A DNA stretch of 5,709 nt, from assembly GCA_031278295.1 (NCBI GenBank), contig JAITKQ010000110.1, positions 1-5,709 on the forward strand. The letters are read 5' to 3'. This document shows, piece by piece, positions 1-5,074 of this stretch. The notes under the pieces are model-generated. The model saw only the letters and a program-made list of their open reading frames with translations. It did no database searches and had not been told where the DNA came from. Position 1 is the first letter of the stretch, and every line of letters begins with the position of its first letter. Made by a program: the position numbers and the translations under genes. The DNA is from Spirochaetaceae bacterium. Lineage in GTDB: Bacteria; Spirochaetota; Spirochaetia; Treponematales; Breznakiellaceae.

Positions 1-63
1 AAATCGGAATTGCCGGCGTCAGTAAAATAAGGTTTAAGTAGCAAGCAATAGTGAAGTTATCCA
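1..63. other. Left edge, no supportable gene
   Basis: This short stretch lies downstream of the uxaC stop codon. Two plus-strand frames run from the window edge to stops at 28-30 and 37-39, so a gene tail entering from the left is possible, but about ten codons are too few to recognise. I see no stem-loop with a T-tract that would serve as a uxaC terminator here, nor a minus-strand start codon for a co-transcribed gene. Confidence 0.4.
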
Positions 64-1488
64 TCAGTCCTCAAAATACGACTTCGCGTTCGCAAACGAA
101 ATACCGTTTACCATACCGCTCAAAAGTTCCCAATCGTTGGGGACCTCGCCGTTTTCGGCCCAGTCTCCCACGATGCCGCAGAGTATACGGCGGAAATACT
201 CGTGACGCGGGTACGAGAGGAAGCTGCGCGAATCGGTGAGCATCCCGATAAAACGGAACAGGAGACCCGTGTTGGACAGGGTTTTTACCTGCTGCTCCAT
301 GCCGTCCCTGCTGTCGAGGAACCACCACGCGGAGCCAAGCTGCATCTTGCCAGGGAGTCCGGACTGGAACGAACCCGTTATGGTGGCGAGCGGGTAATAA
401 TCTTTTGGGTTCAGGCTGTACAGCACGGTTTTTGGCAGGCCGCCGCGCCGGTTCATCTCATCCAGAAGCCGCGCCAGTTTTGCGGCAAGCGGGTGGTCGT
501 GTACCACGTCAAAGCCGGTGTTAGGACCGAGCCGCGTAAGCGCCCCGCTGTTGATGGAACGAAGCGCGCTCATGTGAAGCTGCATGGCCCAGCCGTGCCT
601 ACTGTACTCACCGGCGAGGAAGCAGAGTATAAAAGTTTTATAAAGTTCCGCCTCCCGCGGGTCGGCCTCACCCCCGGACATGACCTTGTCAAAGACGGCG
701 GACGCTTCATTTTCCCAATCCGCGTCCACGCTGCCGTTTGAGGCCGCCTCGAACGGCGCGTACTCCAGGTCATGATCGCTTGCCCGGCAGCCGTGCCTGT
801 CGAAGTAGTCTACCCGCGAGGCGAGCGCCGCCATCATTCCTCCGAGGGAGTTTACCGGTTTGCCCGCGGCCTTGCCCAGTTCCGCGGCGTACGCTGCAAA
901 ACCTTTCCTGCCGATTTCAAGCGCCTTGTCCGGCCTGAACGAAGGCAGCACTTTTGTTTTTGTTGCCCCTGCCTTTGCTATGTTTTCGTGGTACTCAAGG
1001 CTGTCGATCGGGTCGTCCGTAGTGCCTACAGCGTACACCTTGAATTTGTTGAATATGCCGAACACGGAAAGGTCGGGGTCGTTCCGCAATTTGTCGTTGG
1101 CTTCCCGCCAAATCGCCGGTGCGCTCCTGCCGTCAAGCGGCGTGTCTATGCCAAAGTAGCGCTGTAACTCCAGGTGCGTCCAGTGGTAAAGCGGGTTTCC
1201 CAAAAGCCGGGGCGTGGTTTCCGCCCAGGCAAGAAACTTGTCGTAAGGTCCGGCGTCTCCCGTTATCAGCCTCTCGTCTATGCCGTTGGCCCGCATTGCC
1301 CGCCATTTGTAGTGGTCGCCCGCAAGCCAGATCGCCGCCAGATCGTCGTAGCGTAGGTCTTCCGCTATCTCTTTGGGTGAAAGATGGCAGTGGTAATCGA
1401 ATATGGGCTGCAAGGCCGCCGCTTCGTGGTAAAGCCGCCTTGCGGTTTCCGTACCCAGCAAAAAGTCCCTGTCCATAAACTGTTTCAT
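64..1488 (-). CDS. uxaC: Glucuronate (uronate) isomerase UxaC
   Basis: UxaC is a cytoplasmic enzyme of the amidohydrolase superfamily. It interconverts D-glucuronate with D-fructuronate and D-galacturonate with D-tagaturonate, the first step of hexuronate catabolism towards 2-keto-3-deoxygluconate. The product is 474 residues, close to the roughly 470 usual for the family, and looks intact. Visible signatures are the metal-binding HxH motif at H33/H35 (DYHCHL), GTTDDP at 155-160, the HGCRASDH stretch at 232-239, the QLHMS strand at 303-307, GPNTGFD at 321-327, and the conserved C-terminal run from MQLGSAWWF (382-390) through TDSRSFLSYPRHEYFRR (418-434). An upstream in-frame ATG at 1545 would add 19 residues, but the ATG at 1488 is preferred: it has a GGGGAG ribosome binding site eight bases away and the new N-terminus MKQFMDRDFLL matches the family. 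The gene stands alone in the window; uxaB/uxuB/kdg partners are not present here. Control probably acts through two palindromes upstream. Confidence 0.97.
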   Translation of the reverse strand: MKQFMDRDFLLGTETARRLYHEAAALQPIFDYHCHLSPKEIAEDLRYDDLAAIWLAGDHYKWRAMRANGIDERLITGDAGPYDKFLAWAETTPRLLGNPLYHWTHLELQRYFGIDTPLDGRSAPAIWREANDKLRNDPDLSVFGIFNKFKVYAVGTTDDPIDSLEYHENIAKAGATKTKVLPSFRPDKALEIGRKGFAAYAAELGKAAGKPVNSLGGMMAALASRVDYFDRHGCRASDHDLEYAPFEAASNGSVDADWENEASAVFDKVMSGGEADPREAELYKTFILCFLAGEYSRHGWAMQLHMSALRSINSGALTRLGPNTGFDVVHDHPLAAKLARLLDEMNRRGGLPKTVLYSLNPKDYYPLATITGSFQSGLPGKMQLGSAWWFLDSRDGMEQQVKTLSNTGLLFRFIGMLTDSRSFLSYPRHEYFRRILCGIVGDWAENGEVPNDWELLSGMVNGISFANAKSYFED

Positions 1489-1496
1489 AAAATGAT

Positions 1497-1502
1497 CTCC
1501 CC
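1497..1502 (-). promoter_or_regulatory. uxaC ribosome binding site
   Basis: On the minus strand the sequence reads GGGGAG followed by eight bases and the ATG at 1488-1486. This canonical Shine-Dalgarno decides the start in favour of 1488 over the upstream in-frame ATG at 1545, which sits inside the promoter region. Confidence 0.85.
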
Positions 1503-1506
1503 TGAG

Positions 1507-1520
1507 ACATTTCAAAATGT
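1507..1520. promoter_or_regulatory. Candidate operator O1 for uxaC
   Basis: ACATTT-CA-AAATGT is a perfect inverted repeat with 6-bp arms and a 2-base centre, located in the putative uxaC leader just upstream of the ribosome binding site. It is followed by AAC on the plus strand, giving a GACATT...AATGTAAC consensus shared with the second palindrome 35 bases away. Binding here would block transcription elongation or initiation. The regulator is not identifiable from the window; GntR- and LacI-family proteins commonly control hexuronate genes. Confidence 0.45.
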
Positions 1521-1541
1521 AACCGAAAAGGCCCCCGTAGG

Positions 1542-1556
1542 ACATTATAAAAATGT
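1542..1556. promoter_or_regulatory. Candidate operator O2 overlapping uxaC -10 box
   Basis: ACATT-ATAAA-AATGT is an inverted repeat with 5-bp arms and a 5-base centre. It matches the first palindrome in its outer arms and flanks (preceded by G, followed by AAC). Its centre contains most of the uxaC TATAAT box, so a bound protein would directly occlude RNA polymerase. Confidence 0.45.
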
Positions 1557-1591
1557 AACTTTAGATTTATGTATGGATCAAAGATTGTCAA
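1544..1591 (-). promoter_or_regulatory. Candidate uxaC promoter region
   Basis: On the minus strand there is an exact TATAAT at 1549-1544. Transcription from it would start near 1537 and give a leader of about 50 bases before the ATG. An exact TTGACA lies further upstream at 1591-1586, but its distance to TATAAT (36 bases) is too long for the two to pair, and each has only a weak partner at the standard spacing. Either one may be the real promoter; TATAAT is favoured because a palindrome overlaps it. Confidence 0.45.
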
Positions 1592-1654
1592 TAGAGGCTG
1601 TTCCAAAATCGGCGGTTCTATATTTTAAAAAATTTTTCTTGTAATTCGGGCGCA

Positions 1655-1677
1655 TTTCCGGCCCTTCGTGCCGGAAA
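1655..1677. repeat. Perfect hairpin, 8-bp stem
   Basis: TTTCCGGC (1655-1662) and GCCGGAAA (1670-1677) pair perfectly around the loop CCTTCGT. It lies in a region between two divergently transcribed genes, where no terminator is needed for either, and there is no T-tract. It opens a 115-base block of hairpins and short repeats that reads like a dispersed palindromic element. Confidence 0.6.
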
Positions 1678-1679
1678 CC

Positions 1680-1720
1680 GGGCTTTGCGGGGTTCCGCAA
1701 GGCAAGCCCCTTGGGTTGCC
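1680..1720. repeat. Two mutually exclusive hairpins
   Basis: GGGCT+TTGCGG (1680-1690) pairs with CCGCAA (1695-1700) and, across a 4-base bulge, AGCCC (1705-1709). Alternatively GGCAA (1701-1705) pairs with TTGCC (1716-1720), extended by CCC (1707-1709) with GGG (1713-1715). The two folds share bases 1701-1709 and so cannot both be complete. Alternative folding of this kind is seen in regulatory leaders but also arises in clustered palindromic repeats; the latter is more likely here. Confidence 0.45.
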
Positions 1721-1769
1721 CCTCCATTCGCTACGCGAACGCTTCGCGCGAACGCTTCGCGCCCCTCCA
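1718..1769. repeat. GCGAACGCTTCGC tandem repeat with flanking direct repeats
   Basis: GCGAACGCTTCGC occurs twice head to tail without a gap (1735-1747 and 1748-1760), preceded by TTCGC-TAC at 1727-1734. The region therefore alternates TTCGC, GCGAA, TTCGC, GCGAA, TTCGC, and each GCGAA can fold with either neighbouring TTCGC around a 3-base loop. The nonamer GCCCCTCCA flanks the unit on both sides (1718-1726 and 1761-1769). No coding signal is visible. A dispersed genomic repeat (REP- or MITE-like) is the best interpretation; presence elsewhere in the genome cannot be seen from this window. Confidence 0.6.
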
Positions 1770-1842
1770 ATCCCTTGCGCGTTTCGTACACGACGGCTTT
1801 TTCGGCAATGATAGACCGGTAAATGTCAAATTACCCAGGTTA

Positions 1843-1879
1843 AGCAGTGTTGCCCTAGCCGCACGGCGCTCTCACTGCT
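1843..1879 (+). repeat. Nested inverted repeat between the two modules
   Basis: AGCAGTG (1843-1849) is the exact complement of CACTGCT (1873-1879). Inside the 23-base interval GCCG (1858-1861) can pair with CGGC (1864-1867). The outer arm runs into the extended -10 element of the next gene. It may be an operator or a fold in a longer transcript. Confidence 0.35.
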
Positions 1880-1884
1880 ATGAT
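1876..1884 (+). promoter_or_regulatory. Extended -10 promoter of membrane protein gene
   Basis: TGC-TATGAT is an extended -10 element with one mismatch to TATAAT. The hexamer ends eight bases before the ATG at 1893, so transcription should start at about 1890-1893. No good -35 hexamer lies at 17 bases, which is typical when the TGn extension is present. The predicted mRNA has essentially no leader, in agreement with the absence of a Shine-Dalgarno. Confidence 0.5.
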
Positions 1885-1892
1885 CTACCGGT

Positions 1893-3392
1893 ATGGAACA
1901 GAAAAAACGGAAAATCAACGATGCCGAGGCGTACAGGGCGATAAGCGGGGTTTTCAAAAAGCGGCGTAAGGGTATGACGGTTGCGGATATGGTGGCAAAG
2001 ACGGCGCTGCCTATAGAAACCGTGCGCGGCCTGATCAACGACGTTGCCGATGAATATTCGGCGCGTATTTCAGTGTCGGAATCCGGAGAAATTCTATACT
2101 CGTTTCCTTCCGGTTTTACCAGCAGGTACCGGGGTTTCAGGGTGCTTGCGGGAAGGGCTCTCGGCAAAATAGGGCGGGCGCTCGCAATGATCGGGACCGG
2201 GCTTTTTAAGGCATGGATCATGATTATGCTGGTGGGCTACTTTGTCCTTTTCATGCTGATTGCCCTCGCCGCGCTCGTGCTTTCCGCCGCCGCTTCAAAT
2301 TCGTCCAACAGCAACAACCGGCGGAACAATTCCGGTGGCGGCCTTGTTTTTGTTTCCGGTATTTTCGATTTTATAATCAGAATCTGGTTCTATTCAGAAC
2401 TGACAAAATCCTTAGACAGACGACGCTACGGCGTTTACGGCAGGCCGGAACCGCGCCCTAAAGGGAAACCGCTGTACAAGGCGATATTTTCTTTTGTATT
2501 CGGCGACGGCGACCCGAACGCCGCCATTGAGACGAGGGAGAGGCAGGCCGTCATCGCGTACATCCAGGCGAATAAGGGCCTCATCTCCCTCCCCGAATTC
2601 ATGATTCTGACCGGTACCGGCGGCAACGAGGCGGATAGCCTTGTAAGCGCGTACTGCTCGGAGTACGGCGGTATGCCGGAGGCGACGGAGGACGGCACGG
2701 TTGTTTACCGTTTTGACGCGCTCCTGCTACAGGCGGACAGGGCCGGCCCTTCACCGGGCGGCTTTTCCACCCCGTTGAAACTGCCGGAAAAATTCTCTCA
2801 GAACAAAACAAAAATGAATATCTGGTTCTGCATCATCAACTCGGTGAATCTGATTTTCGGCTCATACTTTTTTGTAAACGCGATGAATAGCGGGCATATC
2901 CTGACAGAGCGGCATTTTAGCGCCGCATCGTTCCTGTACGCTCGTACTTACGTTATGACGGGCCATTTTATTGCCAACCCGCTCCCGTTTATTTCAATAG
3001 GGCTAGGTGTCGTGCCGCTTGTGTTTTCATTGTTTTTCTGGCTAATACCGCTGGCCCGTTACGCGCTGCTAAAAAAAAATAACGAAAAAATAAAACTGGA
3101 GAATCTCCGTAAAAACGCGTTCATGTTTATTTGGGACAACCCGTCCGCAGTAAAGCCGGGCGATATAAACCCGGCTCAAAAAGAATGCCGCCCTAAAAAT
3201 ATGGACACGGCACGGGAGCGGGTGATAAAAGATATGTGTCAATATTCTGTTCCGGATGTCTCCGTGAATGAAGCGGGCGAGACGGTTTATTCGTTTAATG
3301 AACTTAAGCGTGAAAAAGACGCGCTCGCAAAATGCCGTTCCGGCGTCGGCCCGGGCAGTTCGGAACTTGGCAAAATAATCTTTAGGGCCTAA
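1893..3392 (+). CDS. Four-helix membrane protein with three winged-helix-like repeats
   Basis: The product is 499 residues and I assign no function. Three similar soluble segments are visible at about 13-71, 216-274 and 404-468. Each has two or three helices followed by a beta-hairpin ending in SGEILYSF, DGTVVYRF or AGETVYSF, which suggests winged-helix-like folds. Membrane helices lie at about 106-132, 150-168, 309-330 and 364-388. The positive-inside rule (basic 91-106, 172-178, 391-401) puts all three repeats in the cytoplasm. A Ser/Asn-rich low-complexity linker (131-150) forms the first outer loop. The motif FSFVFGDGDPN (199-209) before the second repeat resembles one I recall from uncharacterised cyanobacterial proteins, which supports a conserved family. 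An in-frame TGA at 1881-1883 fixes 1893 as the first possible ATG; there is no Shine-Dalgarno. It heads a tight four-gene cluster. Roles as a membrane-tethered DNA- or protein-binding sensor are guesses. Confidence 0.85.
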   Translation: MEQKKRKINDAEAYRAISGVFKKRRKGMTVADMVAKTALPIETVRGLINDVADEYSARISVSESGEILYSFPSGFTSRYRGFRVLAGRALGKIGRALAMIGTGLFKAWIMIMLVGYFVLFMLIALAALVLSAAASNSSNSNNRRNNSGGGLVFVSGIFDFIIRIWFYSELTKSLDRRRYGVYGRPEPRPKGKPLYKAIFSFVFGDGDPNAAIETRERQAVIAYIQANKGLISLPEFMILTGTGGNEADSLVSAYCSEYGGMPEATEDGTVVYRFDALLLQADRAGPSPGGFSTPLKLPEKFSQNKTKMNIWFCIINSVNLIFGSYFFVNAMNSGHILTERHFSAASFLYARTYVMTGHFIANPLPFISIGLGVVPLVFSLFFWLIPLARYALLKKNNEKIKLENLRKNAFMFIWDNPSAVKPGDINPAQKECRPKNMDTARERVIKDMCQYSVPDVSVNEAGETVYSFNELKREKDALAKCRSGVGPGSSELGKIIFRA

Positions 3393-3393
3393 G

Positions 3394-4347
3394 ATGCGAA
3401 ACCAGCGGCTTGCGGCATCCTTTGGAATGGTAAACGCACGGTGCGCCTTCATCGCCGCCTGTGTTGCCGGGTTGCTGCTTTCGTTTGTTTCGTGCGCGTC
3501 GACGGGGGCCGTAAAAAAAGACGTCAAAACAGGAAACGAATTCGCGGAACTGCCGCCGGGCGCTTTGACGTATATACGCTTTGACGTAAAGCCCTCCAGA
3601 GGCTTGCTGGATGGTTTTTTGACACGGCACAGGCTGAATACCAAAACGCTTAAAACATTTTTTGACAGAACGGATACCGCTGTCGCGGCCGTATACCCGA
3701 AACTGGCGGGAGAGTCCGGCACGGGGACGCGGCGTTTTCTGCTGGCCGCTTACGGCAAAAACTACCCCGCCGCCCTCTCGTCATTTTCGTTGTTTTTTAA
3801 CCCCGCGTGGAAGAAAACGAGGTCCGTAACGGGTAAAAAGTACTGGCGATCCCCAAAAAACGGCGTCTCGTTGTTCATGCAAAGGGACAAGGCGCGTATT
3901 TCGGACGCCGACCCGTTTTTTATAGAAGACGGCGTGGAAACACCCGTAATTTTTCGTATTTTCAGCGCGGACGCCGACGTCTCCGCATGGATCACAAAAC
4001 CGGACTTCCTGGACAAGGCGCTCGCGCGCATGGACATCCCGATAACGATACCGGCCACCGGGCTGTTCATCAGCGCTTCAGCGCATGAAAAAGGCTGGAA
4101 GGTCGATTTCCGGCTGGAAACGCCGGGCCGGGCCCAGGCAAGGGGGCTTGTCTCCGTGCTGGCCCTCGTTAAAAACGCCCTCGACCGCGCTTATATAAAA
4201 GACGCCGGAATCGCGGCACTTGCCCGCCTACTGCTCTCGGAGCCGCCGTCCGTTGACGACAACGCGCTGATCCTGAGGTGTCCGGCAATTCCCGAAGCCA
4301 CGCTCGCTGGACTAATAGCTTCGTTTTCAATACAATTGAATCGATAA
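3394..4347 (+). CDS. Predicted lipoprotein of unknown function
   Basis: The product is 317 residues and unrecognised. The N-terminus has basic residues, a hydrophobic core (about 18-32) and FVSC at 31-34, a loose lipobox of the kind accepted in spirochaetes, so C34 is the likely lipidated residue and the protein would be anchored to the inner or outer membrane. The mature part opens with a GALTYIRFDVKPSRGLLDGFL segment (56-76 region) and shows alternating strands and helices without membrane helices, suggesting a globular envelope protein. The ATG at 3394 lies one base after the preceding stop and has AGGG six bases upstream, which points to translational coupling. An in-frame ATG at 3427 would give a more conventional 22-residue signal before the Cys and cannot be excluded. 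It is tightly linked to the membrane protein gene, so the two may act together; that is inference. Confidence 0.8.
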   Translation: MRNQRLAASFGMVNARCAFIAACVAGLLLSFVSCASTGAVKKDVKTGNEFAELPPGALTYIRFDVKPSRGLLDGFLTRHRLNTKTLKTFFDRTDTAVAAVYPKLAGESGTGTRRFLLAAYGKNYPAALSSFSLFFNPAWKKTRSVTGKKYWRSPKNGVSLFMQRDKARISDADPFFIEDGVETPVIFRIFSADADVSAWITKPDFLDKALARMDIPITIPATGLFISASAHEKGWKVDFRLETPGRAQARGLVSVLALVKNALDRAYIKDAGIAALARLLLSEPPSVDDNALILRCPAIPEATLAGLIASFSIQLNR

Positions 4348-4362
4348 TTTAATCAACAACAG

Positions 4363-4367
4363 AGGAG
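4363..4367 (+). promoter_or_regulatory. Strong ribosome binding site of the FmdB-family gene
   Basis: AGAGGAG precedes the ATG at 4371 with only three bases between. It is the best plus-strand Shine-Dalgarno in the window and contrasts with the genes at 1893 and 5075, which have none. The host therefore does use Shine-Dalgarno initiation. Confidence 0.75.
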
Positions 4368-4370
4368 TTT

Positions 4371-4661
4371 ATGCCTACATACGAGTATGAATGTAAAAAA
4401 TGCGCCCATGCGTTTGAATTGTTCCAAAACATGAGCGATGAGCCCGCAAGGGTCTGTCCAAAATGCGGCGGCGAGGTCCGCCGTTTGATAAACGGCGGTG
4501 CCGGGGTCATTTACAAAGGCGCCGGTTTTTATTCAACGGACAAGGCCGCGCCGTCCGCCGCCAAAAAAAGTTCCGGCGGCAAACCGGACGCCGCCTCGCC
4601 GTGCGCTTCCTGCCCTCATTCAGACGGCGCTTCGACCTGTCCTGAAAAGGCCGCCGGGTAG
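4371..4661 (+). CDS. FmdB-family zinc ribbon protein
   Basis: The N-terminus MPTYEYECKKCAHAFE is the hallmark of the FmdB putative regulatory zinc ribbon family. One zinc site is formed by C8, C11, C29 and C32 (CxxC with 17 residues between, then CxxC), followed by the family's usual hydrophobic GAGFYSTD stretch at about 50-57. The remaining residues (58-96) form a Lys/Ala/Ser-rich tail ending in CASC...C (C78, C81, C90), a pattern common as a short cysteine cluster in longer family members. The length of 96 residues is normal. The name comes from a gene near formamidase in a methylotroph; the molecular role remains unproven and a nucleic-acid or protein contact is only presumed. It lies 23 bases after the lipoprotein gene and 19 bases before a second zinc ribbon gene, so it is probably co-transcribed with both. 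Confidence 0.93.
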   Translation: MPTYEYECKKCAHAFELFQNMSDEPARVCPKCGGEVRRLINGGAGVIYKGAGFYSTDKAAPSAAKKSSGGKPDAASPCASCPHSDGASTCPEKAAG

Positions 4662-4680
4662 CCCGAAAACAAGCGTATTT

Positions 4681-4989
4681 ATGGGAAAAAAGAAGCCTCG
4701 CTTCTTTTGTGACGGATGTGGTACGGAGGTTTCCGCGGACACGGACATCTGTCCGCGCTGTGGTAAATTTTTTGCCTCGATCCGCTGCCCGAGGTGCGGT
4801 TTGAGCGGAGACGCGGGCGCGTTCGGCAAGGGTTGCCCCGCCTGCGGCTACCCGGCCCCGCGTTCAAACCGCGGCGACGTCCGCTTAAGGACGCCACGGC
4901 GGGGCGGTGCCCCGCCGTGGCTGTACGCCGTATGCATAGCTTTGTTCGCGTTGCTGGTGACCGCCCTGTTCGTGTACATTTCACGTTAG
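4681..4989 (+). CDS. Double zinc ribbon protein with C-terminal membrane anchor
   Basis: The product is 102 residues. Two zinc ribbons follow each other: C10/C13 with C24/C27, and C36/C39 with C52/C55. A basic, Pro/Gly-rich linker (about 58-79) leads to one hydrophobic helix (80-100) ending in SR, so the protein is probably tail-anchored with both ribbons in the cytoplasm. The frame extends upstream to 4498, but that part overlaps the FmdB-family gene in another frame and has the composition of a shadow; MGKKKPRFFCDGCG is the natural start. No clear Shine-Dalgarno precedes it, so coupling to translation of the gene 19 bases upstream is likely. Codons 72-80 contain a perfect 12-bp inverted repeat. 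Zinc ribbon plus membrane anchor proteins often serve as adaptors, but no partner can be named. Confidence 0.85.
   Translation: MGKKKPRFFCDGCGTEVSADTDICPRCGKFFASIRCPRCGLSGDAGAFGKGCPACGYPAPRSNRGDVRLRTPRRGGAPPWLYAVCIALFALLVTALFVYISR
4894..4920 (+). repeat. Perfect 12-bp hairpin inside a coding sequence
   Basis: CCACGGCGGGGC (4894-4905) pairs perfectly with GCCCCGCCGTGG (4909-4920) around a GGT loop. It encodes the linker residues P72 to W80 just before the membrane helix. A smaller hairpin, CGTCC/GGACG (4878-4882 and 4889-4893), abuts it upstream. No T-tract follows, so intrinsic termination is unlikely; a pause of ribosome or polymerase is possible. Confidence 0.8.
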
Positions 4990-5039
4990 TTTTGTCGTTG
5001 CGGACGTGCCGGGCGGAGCTTGGCCTGACAGTTCCCCCT

Positions 5040-5062
5040 ACACATAAAAACCGGTTTTGTGT
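5040..5062. promoter_or_regulatory. Candidate operator upstream of the START-like gene
   Basis: AAAACCGGTTTT (5047-5058) is a perfect 12-bp palindrome. It is flanked by ACAC (5040-5043) and GTGT (5059-5062), which pair if the three bases 5044-5046 are bulged. It covers roughly -34 to -12 of the predicted transcription start, an ideal place for a repressor or activator. As an RNA hairpin it would be weak, so it is a poor terminator for the upstream gene. Its core ACCGGT also occurs in the duplicated module before 1893. Confidence 0.4.
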
Positions 5063-5070
5063 ATTATAGT
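5062..5070 (+). promoter_or_regulatory. -10 region of START-like gene
   Basis: TATTAT (5062-5067) and the overlapping TATAGT (5065-5070) each match TATAAT at five of six positions. Either would place the transcription start at about 5074-5077, on or beside the ATG at 5075. No convincing -35 hexamer and no Shine-Dalgarno is present. Confidence 0.5.
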
Positions 5071-5074
5071 ATAT

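Larger units (their letters stand above)
1808..1893 (+). repeat. Duplicated 14-base module before the membrane protein gene
   Basis: ATGATAGACCGGTA (1808-1821) and ATGATCTACCGGTA (1880-1893) agree at 12 of 14 positions and lie 72 bases apart. Both start within a -10-like hexamer and both lead into an ATG (1823 and 1893). They may be two regulator sites centred on the palindrome ACCGGT, or a local duplication of a promoter-start module. The first ATG opens only a six-codon frame ending at 1843. Confidence 0.45.

Noticed and set aside
202..741. Plus-strand open frame of 179 codons
   Set aside because: It lies entirely antisense to the well-supported uxaC gene, has no recognisable domain, and its composition is that of a shadow frame in GC-rich coding DNA.
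1489..1545. N-terminal extension of UxaC from the ATG at 1545
   Set aside because: The extra 19 residues do not match the family, the ATG overlaps the TATAAT box, and a strong Shine-Dalgarno marks the start at 1488.
1655..1769. CRISPR array
   Set aside because: The repeats are 13 bases and directly adjacent, with no unique spacers of uniform length and no cas genes nearby.
1841..1884. tRNA or small structured RNA gene
   Set aside because: The nested inverted repeat does not give a cloverleaf or conserved T-loop sequence, and it overlaps a promoter element.
3069..3722. Minus-strand open frame of 217 codons
   Set aside because: It is antisense across the junction of the membrane protein and lipoprotein genes, both of which show clear coding features. 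No ribosome binding site or family motif supports it.
4498..4680. Upstream extension of the double zinc ribbon frame
   Set aside because: The 61 added residues overlap the FmdB-family gene in another frame, are Pro/Arg-rich without motif, and precede a natural start (MGKKKPRFFCDGCG).
5047..5062. Intrinsic terminator after the double zinc ribbon gene
   Set aside because: AAAACCGGTTTT would form only four A-T pairs around a CCGG loop, too weak to terminate; an operator role fits the position better.
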